Position numbers and translations under genes: made by a program. A model generated the notes under the pieces. That model was given only the letters and a program-made list of their open reading frames with translations. It had not been told where the DNA came from and did not search any database. From CALCKU01 sp964607445 (GTDB lineage: Bacteria > Pseudomonadota > Alphaproteobacteria > Caulobacterales > Maricaulaceae), in NCBI GenBank assembly GCA_964607445.1, contig CAZSKN010000001.1, positions 144,957 through 208,956 on the forward strand: a stretch of 64,000 bases of DNA, written 5' to 3'. Below are positions 28,058 to 37,113 of the stretch, piece after piece. Numbering within the stretch: the first letter of the stretch is position 1; every line of letters begins with the position of its first letter.

Positions 28058-28336
28058 TTAATTCGCCGATGCACTTAATTTCAACGCATGCACCGACTTC
28101 ATTTCCTCAGACAATGTGTCCATGACCGCCCGGTGACGCTGCAATCTCGACATATCTTCAAAAATTGGCGCGACGATAATAACATGAAAATGGCTTTCAC
28201 TGGCGCCGTGTTCGGCCGCATGTTGACGCGCGCCAGCATGACCAGCGTGCTGATAGCTTTCGTCAATAACGTCTAATTGCGACGGATTAAACTTTTCTGT
28301 CAGTTTTTCCTTGATTGCTGATGCAATTAACCCCAT
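28058..28336 (-). CDS. bolA: BolA-family protein
   Basis: About 92 residues from ATG 28336 (MGLIASAIKEKL); a longer frame exists upstream but overlaps the divergent J-domain gene. The BolA fold is marked by the helix SAIKEKLTEKFNP, the conserved HAGHAGA-type loop, ESHFHVIIVAPIFEDMS, the segment RLQRHRAVMDTL and the C-terminal VHALKLSA. BolA proteins bind Fe-S clusters with monothiol glutaredoxins and affect envelope and stress genes. It is divergent from the J-domain gene across 39 bases, an arrangement common in alphaproteobacteria. Confidence 0.93.
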   Translation of the reverse strand: MGLIASAIKEKLTEKFNPSQLDVIDESYQHAGHAGARQHAAEHGASESHFHVIIVAPIFEDMSRLQRHRAVMDTLSEEMKSVHALKLSASAN

Positions 28337-28375
28337 TTTACGCAGTCCTATTTTACAAGATGAGTACGATATATC

Positions 28376-28990
28376 ATGGCTGGAAGTTACGAATACAAGC
28401 CCAAAGGCATCGACATTCGCATAAATAAGGGCAAAAAAAAGCAACGCCCGGATGAAAAAGAATGTGATTGGGCCGGATGTGTCAGCATGGGCGGGTGTAA
28501 AGCCCCTAAAAGCCCGGATCGCATTCGTGAATATTATAATTTCTGCACCGCCCATGCCCGCGAATATAATAAGAACTGGAATTTCTTTTCCGATATGTCA
28601 GATGATGACATTCATGAATGGCAGGCTGGCGCGCGCCACGGGCACCGGCCAACTTGGGACGTGCGTAAAAATACCGGCGAGCGCGCCAAGGCCCGTAAAA
28701 AATCACGCGTAGGCGGCGGCGATGATTATGCCGATCCATTGTCTATTTTTGGCGATGGCAGTAAGGACATTGCCGAACAACCCAGACGGCGACTGTCTAA
28801 ACTCCAGATCAAAGCCCTTAATGATATGGGACTGGACGACACAGCCACAAAATCTGATGTGCGTAAACGCTACACCCAGCTCGTCAAACAACTTCACCCC
28901 GATGCCAATAAAGGTGATCGGAGTACGGAAGAAAGTTTTGCACGCGTCGTCAAAGCCTATAAAGTCCTTAAAACCACCGATCTGGGTTAA
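28376..28990 (+). CDS. J-domain (DnaJ-like) protein
   Basis: A 204-residue cytoplasmic protein. The N-terminal half has a zinc-binding-looking set of cysteines (CDWAGC, CKAP, FCTAH) typical of the alphaproteobacterial family. The J domain is at the C-terminus (about 145-200), with the HPD motif in KQLHPDANKG. It would stimulate an Hsp70, probably DnaK. The same family is generally found between bolA and cobS in alphaproteobacteria, and cobS follows after 25 bases here. Confidence 0.9.
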   Translation: MAGSYEYKPKGIDIRINKGKKKQRPDEKECDWAGCVSMGGCKAPKSPDRIREYYNFCTAHAREYNKNWNFFSDMSDDDIHEWQAGARHGHRPTWDVRKNTGERAKARKKSRVGGGDDYADPLSIFGDGSKDIAEQPRRRLSKLQIKALNDMGLDDTATKSDVRKRYTQLVKQLHPDANKGDRSTEESFARVVKAYKVLKTTDLG

Positions 28991-29015
28991 GCGCCCCTAA
29001 CGAAAGCCATCCGAC

Positions 29016-29999
29016 ATGAGCACTCCATTCCCTATTTCCCAGCCGGATATAACCCTGTCTGCACGCGAGACATTTGGCGTTGATTTTGATATGGACATTC
29101 CGGCCTTTAGCGAAGCCTCTGAGCACGTACCGCCGCTGGACAAAGCCTATATTTTTGATCGCGAGACCACCCAGGCTATATGTGCCGGTTTCGCCCATGA
29201 TCGCCGCGTCATGATCCAAGGCTATCACGGTACAGGAAAATCTACCCATATCGAGCAAGTCGCAGCGCGTTTAAATTGGCCGCTTGTACGGATCAATCTT
29301 GATAGTCATGTCTCGCGGATTGACTTAATTGGCAAGGACGCGATTGTCCTGAAAGACGGCAAGCAAATTACCGAGTTCCGCGAAGGGCTTTTACCGTGGG
29401 CCTTACAAAACCCTGTAGCGCTCACATTTGATGAATATGACGCCGGACGCCCTGACGTCATGTTTGTCATCCAGCGTATTCTAGAGGCTCAAGGCCGCCT
29501 GACCCTGCTTGACCAGAACAAGGTCATCACGCCGCACAAAGCCTTTCGTCTGTTTTCAACCACAAACACTGTCGGTCTGGGCGATACCACAGGGCTTTAT
29601 CACGGCACACAACAAATCAACCAAGGCCAGATGGACCGCTGGTCTATTGTCACACAGCTCAACTATCTCTCCTATGAATCAGAAGAAGCTATCGTATTAG
29701 CAAAATCGCCCAGCTTTGACACAGCCGAAGGCAAGGATATATTGGCGTCTATGGTACGCGTCGCAGATATGAGCCGTAAAGCTTTCATAAACGGTGATAT
29801 TTCTACGGTTATGTCACCACGAACCGTGATGAACTGGGCTGAAAATACCCGTATTTTCGACGGTGATATCGCCCAAGCTTTCCGCATGACATTCCTGAAT
29901 AAATGCGACGAGCTGGAACGCCCGATCATCGCCGAATTTTATCAGCGCGCCTTTGGCAAAGATTTACCCGAAAGTAGTGCGACGGTTATGGTCGCTTAA
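29016..29999 (+). CDS. cobS: Cobaltochelatase subunit CobS
   Basis: A 327-residue AAA+ ATPase. Walker A is GYHGTGKST (residues 69-77), Walker B is ALTFDEYDAG, and the sensor region includes FRLFSTTNTVG. CobS and CobT form the chaperone-like ATPase pair of the aerobic cobaltochelatase that inserts cobalt during cobalamin synthesis. The catalytic CobN subunit is not in the window; cobST outside cob clusters is common in this class, where the role is not settled. Confidence 0.94.
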   Translation: MSTPFPISQPDITLSARETFGVDFDMDIPAFSEASEHVPPLDKAYIFDRETTQAICAGFAHDRRVMIQGYHGTGKSTHIEQVAARLNWPLVRINLDSHVSRIDLIGKDAIVLKDGKQITEFREGLLPWALQNPVALTFDEYDAGRPDVMFVIQRILEAQGRLTLLDQNKVITPHKAFRLFSTTNTVGLGDTTGLYHGTQQINQGQMDRWSIVTQLNYLSYESEEAIVLAKSPSFDTAEGKDILASMVRVADMSRKAFINGDISTVMSPRTVMNWAENTRIFDGDIAQAFRMTFLNKCDELERPIIAEFYQRAFGKDLPESSATVMVA

Positions 30000-30038
30000 A
30001 ATTAGAGCCTTATTATTTTTCGCGGGAGATATAAGAAT

Positions 30039-30095
30039 ATGTCAAATATAGATCGAAAACATCGGTGCCTAAATTGCGATGAAGCCTTTGAATAG
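30039..30095 (+). CDS. Very short candidate ORF with a CxxC pair (possible gene remnant)
   Basis: An 18-codon frame (MSNIDRKHRCLNCDEAFE) with a good ribosome-binding site, GGGAGA, nine bases before the ATG. The CxxC pair is reminiscent of the start of a small zinc-ribbon protein and it ends abruptly at TAG. It may be a truncated gene, a leader peptide or chance. Confidence is low. Confidence 0.25.
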   Translation: MSNIDRKHRCLNCDEAFE

Positions 30096-30250
30096 CCTGA
30101 ATTTTTAAGCTACATACTTAAGTTAAACAGCCGAACAGTTTTTTGTATAAGGTACCAAACAGATAATTTCTTCGTCCCAAAAATTACACTTGCGTCAATC
30201 ACAGCAATGGCCCTACTTTATCAGTTGAGTGCATCATATTCGTGTTAGTT

Positions 30251-30379
30251 ATGTCTATTCCTTACATTGGCGCAACTGACTTACACGGCACAACACGCAT
30301 TTCAGTATTTTTAATCATTATTGCACTTATCTTAACCTTAGCAATCATGCGGTTTTTAATGAATATTTTTTCTGGATGA
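30251..30379 (+). CDS. Candidate 42-residue single-pass membrane protein
   Basis: From ATG 30251 the frame encodes a short polar start (about 16 residues), one strongly hydrophobic stretch (ISVFLIIIALILTLAIM region, about 17-33) and a short basic-then-polar end, closed by TGA. No clear ribosome-binding site is seen. Composition is that of a genuine small membrane protein, but an AT-rich stretch can give this by chance. Confidence 0.3.
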   Translation: MSIPYIGATDLHGTTRISVFLIIIALILTLAIMRFLMNIFSG

Positions 30380-30433
30380 GCGCAGATTTATCACTCGACA
30401 AAAAGTATAAATCCCTAAGCGATTAAGACTAAT

Positions 30434-32347
30434 ATGAGCGACCACGATTATCTTTCACATCTCGCAGGTTCTTTAAAAGGAAGGGTTGCATCGACGCCGC
30501 CGCTTGCTAGAACAAGCGCTATGTCCAAGTCTCCTTTAGATGAGTTTAAGCGCGCGCTCGCCTCGGCAACCAAGGCCATATCTGGCGAGAGCGAGTTAGA
30601 AGTTACCTTCGGCGGAGACGTAGCCGGTATTGTACGCGAGCAGGTCATGCTACCAAGCCTGCCGCCCAAACCCAAACCAGAGGTCATCTCCAAAGCCCGT
30701 GGTGAAGCCGATGGCTTGGCCCTGCGCTTGGCTCTGCACGACAAAATCTTGCATGCTAAAAACCAACCCACGATCGGACCGGCGCGCGCTGTTTTCGAAG
30801 CCCTGGAACAGGCGCGTATCGAGGCTTTGGGCGGGCAGCACCTTTCGGGCATTGGCGATAATCTGACAGCGGCGCTGGACGCACGCGCTAAAAGACGGGG
30901 GTTTGATAAACCCGATATTTCCAAAGATGATAATAGTTTTGCCGAGGCCGTCGGCCTGTATGCACGCGAAATCTTGTCAGCTCGCGCGCTTCCGAGTTCA
31001 TGTAAGGGCCTGATGGATGCATGGCGCGAAGAGGTCGCCTTAAAGGCCGGCCCGCATATGGAGGAGTTAAAAAACGCCTTATCAGACCAAGATAGCTATG
31101 CCCAATTTGCGCGTGATATGATCCGTGATTTTGATATGGGCGACGACTTTTCACAAGCTGAAGAAGACGAGGACGATCAAGACGAAGAAAGCTCCGAGAA
31201 CGAAGATGAACAAGCCGATCAAACACCTGATACGCCACGCGAAGAACAATCAGGACAGACCGAGGTCTCTGATGCCGACGCCATGGATGATGACGATGCT
31301 GACCCTCAAGACATGGTGGACGCTGAAAATATTGACGGTGAAGGTGATGATAATGAACAAGAGCCCAATAACACACCCCATAATGTCCAACCGACAAACC
31401 TGCCGGACCCTTACCGTATTTACACAACAACACATGATGAAGTGATCAAGGCGGAAGATCTGTGTGAGGTTGAAGAACTAGACCGTCTACGCGGCTATCT
31501 GGACGGGCATATGGCCGGGCTGTCAGGCGCTATTGCCCGGCTCGCTAACCGTTTGCAAAGGCGTTTGCTGGCACAGCAGCAACGCAGTTGGACATTTGAT
31601 CTGGAAGAAGGTCTGCTAGATACGGCGCGTCTAACACGCGTTGTTATTGACCCCATGTCAGCGCTTACATTCAAAGAAGAAAAAGAAACCGATTTCCGAG
31701 ACACGGTTGTCACCATTCTGATTGACAATTCCGGATCTATGCGCGGACGGCCGATCATGGTCGCCGCCGTCTGCGCCGATATTATGGCACGCACATTGGA
31801 GCGGTGCGGGGTTAAAGCCGAAATTCTTGGCTTTACCACGCGCGCATGGAAAGGTGGGCGCAGTTTCCTAAACTGGGTAGCCAGTGGAAAGCCCTCCCAA
31901 CCCGGACGGCTTAATGATCTTCGCCATATAATTTATAAAGGCGCAGATATGCCATGGCGACGGGCCAAACGCAATCTGGGGCTGATGATGCGCGAAGGCT
32001 TGCTCAAGGAAAATATTGACGGCGAATCCTTGGAATGGGCCTATCGCCGCCTGATGATGCGACCCGAACAGCGCCGTATATTGATGGTCATCTCTGACGG
32101 CGCGCCTGTGGATGATGCCACCCAGAGCCATAACAAGACTGGCTTACTGGAAAACCATCTGCGTATGGTCATCGACAAAATCGAAAACCGGTCCGAGGTT
32201 GAACTTGTCGCTATTGGTATAGGCCATGACGTCACACGCTGGTATAAACGCGCCGTCACGATTATGGATGTTGAACAACTCGGCGGGGTCATGACAGAGA
32301 AACTGGCAGAACTTTTCGACGAGAAGTCCAGACGACATCGACGATAG
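30434..32347 (+). CDS. cobT: Cobaltochelatase subunit CobT
   Basis: A 637-residue protein with three parts: an N-terminal helical domain (1-230), a long acidic Asp/Glu-rich linker (about 235-310), and a C-terminal VWA domain whose MIDAS motif is DNSGSMRG beginning at Asp431. Together with CobS it forms the AAA+ ring pair of cobaltochelatase. Length matches CobT. The preceding cobS is 434 bases away rather than adjacent; the next gene follows after 23 bases. Confidence 0.93.
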   Translation: MSDHDYLSHLAGSLKGRVASTPPLARTSAMSKSPLDEFKRALASATKAISGESELEVTFGGDVAGIVREQVMLPSLPPKPKPEVISKARGEADGLALRLALHDKILHAKNQPTIGPARAVFEALEQARIEALGGQHLSGIGDNLTAALDARAKRRGFDKPDISKDDNSFAEAVGLYAREILSARALPSSCKGLMDAWREEVALKAGPHMEELKNALSDQDSYAQFARDMIRDFDMGDDFSQAEEDEDDQDEESSENEDEQADQTPDTPREEQSGQTEVSDADAMDDDDADPQDMVDAENIDGEGDDNEQEPNNTPHNVQPTNLPDPYRIYTTTHDEVIKAEDLCEVEELDRLRGYLDGHMAGLSGAIARLANRLQRRLLAQQQRSWTFDLEEGLLDTARLTRVVIDPMSALTFKEEKETDFRDTVVTILIDNSGSMRGRPIMVAAVCADIMARTLERCGVKAEILGFTTRAWKGGRSFLNWVASGKPSQPGRLNDLRHIIYKGADMPWRRAKRNLGLMMREGLLKENIDGESLEWAYRRLMMRPEQRRILMVISDGAPVDDATQSHNKTGLLENHLRMVIDKIENRSEVELVAIGIGHDVTRWYKRAVTIMDVEQLGGVMTEKLAELFDEKSRRHRR

Positions 32348-32370
32348 ACGAAATAGATCGAGTTTTATAC

Positions 32371-33516
32371 ATGCAAGGAAATTGGCCGAAAGACCTATTT
32401 GAACAGCAAAGAGCCTTGTTTAACAGCGCGCTAGGTCCACGCCTAGAAAGTGATATTCGGCCCTTACAGACTAAAGTCGGAAACACTAAACATCCTTGGA
32501 ACATGATAAGTTTCGCGACGATAATCGTCGGTGGCCTAGGCGCTATAGCTCTGCAAAAACTTTATGACCCCGCCCTTGTGCCTGCCCTTATCGCAACGGC
32601 AATTGTCTTTTTCAAAATTCGGTCAGTCGCGCGCAGAAAGAACAAAGCCGTCTTCAAAGCCAAAGCCGACCTCGCGCATTATGTGCAAGACGCTATCGGC
32701 TTGGGCATTTACAATGTTAAAAACACGCATGGCGCGGTTTTAAAGACATTTAGCCACGCCGGATTTTTAGGTCGGTTTGATAATATGCATTATTTAGCGG
32801 CCCTCGGTCCAATCCCGACAAACACTCAAAACCGCGCTCAAGGCTCACCTCAAAATACGCAAGATTCGCAGATGCAAATTATTGCGCAATCTATTGGCAC
32901 AAAGCTAACCCGTACCGAGGTCGAAACCTATACAGATAGTAAAGGCCAAAGACGGACCCGCACCCGTATCATCAAAGTCTTTGAAGGCCTGATGTTAGAA
33001 ATGGAATTAGACGGTTTTGAGAGTGATAACCGCACGCTGATAACCTCGCGTAGGCATTACGGATTTTCAGGGTCGTTTGATCGACTGACCAATGGAAAAC
33101 GCCATAAGATGGACGAAATTAAGACCTCTAGTCTTGAGTTTAATAGCTATTATGATGTGCATACGGATGATCAGACTTTAGGGCATTTATTTTTAAACCC
33201 CGACCGCATCATGCGCTTTATCAATCTTTATGACGACCTTCGTAAAATTACAGATAAGAAAAAGGTCAAACTGTCTATGCTTGTCACACGCAATAAAATG
33301 TGGGTCGCACTTGAAACGGACGGCCTGCCAAAAGTTGATGAATTTTCTTCCGACACAGACGCACTTGACCGAGAAATTAATGGCGTTATCGGCCTCGCTG
33401 CTTTGCCCCATATCCTTGCACGCCATCTCGAACTGTCCAATCCTGTCCCCTATGCTTGGCAAGATTATGTACTGGAGGCAGAAACTACGAACGTCACCCA
33501 AACCCGTCAATCCTGA
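32371..33516 (+). CDS. DUF3137-family membrane protein
   Basis: A 381-residue protein with two membrane segments (about 46-65 and 68-88) followed by a cytoplasmic domain. The family signature is visible around residues 188-240: VETYTDSKGQRRTRTR, then FEGLMLEMELDGF and TLITSRRHYGFSG. DUF3137 proteins have no established function. It starts 23 bases after cobT and is probably in the same transcript. Confidence 0.75.
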   Translation: MQGNWPKDLFEQQRALFNSALGPRLESDIRPLQTKVGNTKHPWNMISFATIIVGGLGAIALQKLYDPALVPALIATAIVFFKIRSVARRKNKAVFKAKADLAHYVQDAIGLGIYNVKNTHGAVLKTFSHAGFLGRFDNMHYLAALGPIPTNTQNRAQGSPQNTQDSQMQIIAQSIGTKLTRTEVETYTDSKGQRRTRTRIIKVFEGLMLEMELDGFESDNRTLITSRRHYGFSGSFDRLTNGKRHKMDEIKTSSLEFNSYYDVHTDDQTLGHLFLNPDRIMRFINLYDDLRKITDKKKVKLSMLVTRNKMWVALETDGLPKVDEFSSDTDALDREINGVIGLAALPHILARHLELSNPVPYAWQDYVLEAETTNVTQTRQS

Positions 33517-33648
33517 GCACGATGTTTTGGATATTTAAAACCGCGCCAAAGTTTTTGATGGAAAAGGCATTCGACGGTGATAAGACATATGCAATCCATT
33601 CTACTCACAATGACAAAGCTTGGAGGGGGAAGCTTGGAAAGACAGGTT

Positions 33649-34938
33649 ATGAATACACCATGCGATCAAAAATTTAAGAAAAACTTTAAAATAGGACTTT
33701 CTGACGTCCGCGCGCGTCTATCGCTAATGACCCTCTTCGGGCTTATTGGCTTGCTCGCGCCCGTCCCCGCGACAGCCCAGAAATTTGAAGAATTGGCAAA
33801 AACGCCGCCTATGGGCTGGAATAGCTGGAATCATTTTGATTGCGATATTGACGAAACCCTCGTCAGAGAAACCGCTGACGCCATGGTCAAAACAGGCCTG
33901 CGTGATGCGGGCTATGAATATGTCAATCTCGATGATTGTTGGCACGGGAAACGTGATAAAGACGGCTTTATCCAGCCGGATCCAAAACGATTCCCGAGCG
34001 GGATAAAAGCCTTGGCAGATTATGTCCATAAACGCGGCCTAAAGCTCGGAATTTATTCGGATGCCGGTACACATACCTGTCAGAAAAAGCCCGGCTCGCA
34101 AGGGTATGAATATCAGGACGCCCTGCAATATGCCCGTTGGGGTGTAGATTACCTCAAATATGACTGGTGCAATACGGGTGAAGGCAAAGCCCAGCGCAAT
34201 CCCATCGAAGCCTATACCGTCATGCGCGATGCGATAAAAGCGGCCGGGCGACCTATGGTCTTTTCTGTGTGTGAATGGGGGCAAAGCGAGCCTTGGACAT
34301 GGGCCAAAGACATAGGCCATCTGTGGCGCACAACGGGAGACATCATTAATTGCTGGGATTGTTCTATTGATCACGGCACCTGGGATAGTCACGGCATTCT
34401 CCCTATTCTGGACATGCAAAAGGGCAAACGCGCCGCTGCCGGGCCGGGCCATTGGAACGACCCTGATATGCTGGAAGTCGGCAATCTGCCGACACTGTCA
34501 GAAAACCGTGCCCATTTCGCCATGTGGGCCATGCTGGCAGCGCCGCTCATTGTCGGCACAGATTTTCGTAACCTGTCCCAAGATATCATTGACGTGCTGA
34601 CTAATAAAGCTGTCATCGCCGTCAACCAAGATAAGTTGGGCATTCAGGGTTTTGCCCATCGCAGCGGCGGGGAGGTCGATATTTGGGTAAAACCGCTCTC
34701 AGCTGGTGATTGGGCCATTGCTTTTCTAAACCGTAGTGATTTCGTCCAGTCCGAGAGCTATAATTTCTATGACGCCGAGTTGGAAGATTATCTCACTGAC
34801 CGCACGCCCGATTTTAAAAATGACAGTTTCACCATGCTGGATTTATGGACGGGGGAAAATGCCGGAACCCTGACGTCCCAATTTAAAGTCACCATTGCCC
34901 CGCGTGACGTTCGTATTTTCCGTATGAAGAAAGGATAA
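33649..34938 (+). CDS. Secreted alpha-galactosidase, glycoside hydrolase family 27
   Basis: About 429 residues from ATG 33649; ATGs at 33577 and 33589 are also in frame, the chosen one has GGAAAG upstream. A signal sequence lies at about residues 22-44 of this form, cleaved near ATAQ. The GH27 barrel starts PPMGWNSWNHF, followed by YVNLDDCWHG. The nucleophile Asp is in YLKYDWC (codon 34162) and the acid/base Asp in RTTGDI (codon 34339). A C-terminal beta domain follows. It releases terminal alpha-linked galactose, perhaps from algal or plant material. No sugar transporter or other carbohydrate gene is nearby. Confidence 0.92.
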   Translation: MNTPCDQKFKKNFKIGLSDVRARLSLMTLFGLIGLLAPVPATAQKFEELAKTPPMGWNSWNHFDCDIDETLVRETADAMVKTGLRDAGYEYVNLDDCWHGKRDKDGFIQPDPKRFPSGIKALADYVHKRGLKLGIYSDAGTHTCQKKPGSQGYEYQDALQYARWGVDYLKYDWCNTGEGKAQRNPIEAYTVMRDAIKAAGRPMVFSVCEWGQSEPWTWAKDIGHLWRTTGDIINCWDCSIDHGTWDSHGILPILDMQKGKRAAAGPGHWNDPDMLEVGNLPTLSENRAHFAMWAMLAAPLIVGTDFRNLSQDIIDVLTNKAVIAVNQDKLGIQGFAHRSGGEVDIWVKPLSAGDWAIAFLNRSDFVQSESYNFYDAELEDYLTDRTPDFKNDSFTMLDLWTGENAGTLTSQFKVTIAPRDVRIFRMKKG

Positions 34939-34994
34939 TCCCGCCCGACATAGATCAGGCGAGGATCGTTATTTTTTCAGAATTAGCGCTGCGC

Positions 34995-37076
34995 CTACCA
35001 AATCTTGACGCGTTTTTCTGGTGGCAGATAAAGCGCGTCACCGGGCTGCACGTCAAAGGCCTCATACCATGCATCGAAATTGCGTACAATTCCATTGGCG
35101 CGATATTCGCCCGGGCTATGTGGGTCAGTTTTAACGCGCGTTCTTAAAGCCGCATCACGGAATTTACGCTGCCAGATTTGACCATAAGATAAGAAAAAGC
35201 GCTGATCTCCGGTAAAGCCATCAATGATAGGGGCCTCTTTCCCGTTCAGTGATTTTTTATAAGCGGCATAGGCCATAGTCAAACCCGTCAAATCGCCAAT
35301 ATTTTCACCCAGCGTCAATTGCCCATTTACATTTAACCCCGGAAGCGGCTCAAAGGCGTTGAACTGTTCAACCAAAGCATCGGAGCGTTGTTTAAATGCG
35401 GCCCCGTCCGCTTCAGTCCACCAATCACGTTGTTGACCATTCCCATCAGTCTTTCGGCCCTGATCATCAAAACCATGCCCCATTTCATGACCGATTACGG
35501 CGCCAATACCTCCGTAATTCACAGCTGCATCCGCAGCAGGGTCAAAGAAAGGCGCTTGCAAAATAGCGGCTGGAAATACAATTTCATTAAGCGACGGCCG
35601 ATAATAAGCATTGACCGTTTGCGGGTTCATACCCCATTCACCGCGGTCAATCGGCCCACCAAGCTTGCCAATCATATCTTCCCACTGCCACCGGTTTGCC
35701 GACTTTACCGTCCCGATGAGGTCGGCGCGATCAACGGATAAAGACGTGTAATCCGTCCATTCGTCAGGATAGCCGATTTTAGGGTTGAACTTTCGTAGCT
35801 TGTCTTGTGCTTCCGTCTTGGTGTCCGCCCCCATCCATTCCAGATTATCAATCCCGTCTTTAAAAGCCGAACGCAGGTTTTCAACCAATACATCCATCTG
35901 GGTTTTCGCTATTGGCGGGAAATGTCTTTTGACATAAACCTTTCCAACCATCTCGCCCATCATATTATCAATCTGGCCGACGGCACGTTTCCATCTATCC
36001 CTTTGGACTTCTGTACCGCGCAAGGCTTTTCCATAGAATTCGAAATTGGCATTATCAATGCGTGTCGGCAGATAGGCGGCCATACCACTCATATAATGTG
36101 CTGTAAGATAAGCTTTAAGCGTTGAGACATCTGTTGTTGCGAAAATTTTTGCCATGCCTTGAATAGCATCGTTTTCGCGTATGATAAATGCACTTTGGCT
36201 CCCAAGGCCTGATGCCTCCAACATAGCGTCCCACGGAAACCCTTTGGCATAAGCCTTCATTTCATCTATCGTCATTTTATTATAGGTCAAACTACGATCG
36301 CGCCGTTTTGCAGGCTTCCAATGTACTTTGGCCATCTGAGTTTCAAACGCCATAACGTTCGAGGCTGAGGCCGCCGCATCTTTGTCGCCGGCTTCTGAAA
36401 GCATCGTTGTTAAAAGCGCAAGATAGGCCGTTCGTAATCCCTCTGATTTTTCATCAGAGTCCAGATAATAATCACGGTTAGGCATGCCAAGCCCAGATTG
36501 TGTGATGTAGAAAATATAATTTTTGATATCTTTGACATCAACATCAACCCACCCGGCCATAGGTGATCGCAATCCCATTTCAGGGTCGCCCATAAGACGC
36601 GCTATATCGGCATGTGTTTTAGCCGCAGAAATTTGCGCCAGATCCGCACGAACACCGTCAAGACCAGCATTTTGAATCGCACTCGCATCCATAAAAGCCG
36701 CGTAAAAATCACCGATCTTTTGTTCTTCAGACCCCGGTGTCGAATTGGATTTTGAAGTATCCTCAATGATCGCTTTTACGCGCTCATCCGATAAATCCGT
36801 AAGGATAGAAAAGCCTCCATAATTTGATTTATCCGCCGGAATTTCTGTGTCTCGCAACCATGTACCATTCACATATTTAAAAAAATTATCACCAGGTTTT
36901 ACAGTCAGGTCCATATTTTCCAACGCAACGCCAAAACTTCCCAAAACAGGCGTAACAATTGCCGTAGATGAGGTAGCGACGTCACCCGTAGCGGTGTTAG
37001 ACTGAACCGTGTCTGCACTACATGCAGCCAAGGATAAGACAAATAATGATGGGGCAAGGCATTGTTTGAGATTCAT
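34995..37076 (-). CDS. M13-family zinc metallopeptidase (neprilysin/PepO-like), lipoprotein
   Basis: About 693 residues from ATG 37076 (MNLKQCLAPSL); a longer frame runs into the upstream RND gene and is rejected. The signal has a lipobox LAAC (Cys18 or so). The N-terminal M13 domain is followed by the catalytic domain with NAYYRPSLNEIVFPA, the HEMGHGFDDQGR zinc motif (His530) and the third-ligand motif ENIGDLTG. The C-terminus ends with the conserved LYLPPEKRVKIW-type segment, close to the family's usual terminal tryptophan. It is an envelope endopeptidase acting on short peptides. It lies 37 bases downstream of the RND pump gene and may be in the same transcript. Confidence 0.94.
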   Translation of the reverse strand: MNLKQCLAPSLFVLSLAACSADTVQSNTATGDVATSSTAIVTPVLGSFGVALENMDLTVKPGDNFFKYVNGTWLRDTEIPADKSNYGGFSILTDLSDERVKAIIEDTSKSNSTPGSEEQKIGDFYAAFMDASAIQNAGLDGVRADLAQISAAKTHADIARLMGDPEMGLRSPMAGWVDVDVKDIKNYIFYITQSGLGMPNRDYYLDSDEKSEGLRTAYLALLTTMLSEAGDKDAAASASNVMAFETQMAKVHWKPAKRRDRSLTYNKMTIDEMKAYAKGFPWDAMLEASGLGSQSAFIIRENDAIQGMAKIFATTDVSTLKAYLTAHYMSGMAAYLPTRIDNANFEFYGKALRGTEVQRDRWKRAVGQIDNMMGEMVGKVYVKRHFPPIAKTQMDVLVENLRSAFKDGIDNLEWMGADTKTEAQDKLRKFNPKIGYPDEWTDYTSLSVDRADLIGTVKSANRWQWEDMIGKLGGPIDRGEWGMNPQTVNAYYRPSLNEIVFPAAILQAPFFDPAADAAVNYGGIGAVIGHEMGHGFDDQGRKTDGNGQQRDWWTEADGAAFKQRSDALVEQFNAFEPLPGLNVNGQLTLGENIGDLTGLTMAYAAYKKSLNGKEAPIIDGFTGDQRFFLSYGQIWQRKFRDAALRTRVKTDPHSPGEYRANGIVRNFDAWYEAFDVQPGDALYLPPEKRVKIW

Positions 37077-37113
37077 ATCAAGCTTTCTTTTTCTTTTACT
37101 AAAATGAGAGTAA

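Larger units (their letters stand above)
30000..30433. other. Intergenic region between cobS and cobT
   Basis: A 434-base separation between two genes that are usually adjacent. It is AT-rich and holds two small candidate reading frames listed separately (30039-30095 and 30251-30379). No terminator with a T run or repeat was found. Confidence 0.5.

Noticed and set aside
28337..28555. Longer BolA reading frame
   Set aside because: The extension overlaps the divergent J-domain gene and has no similarity to BolA; family length fits the start at 28336.
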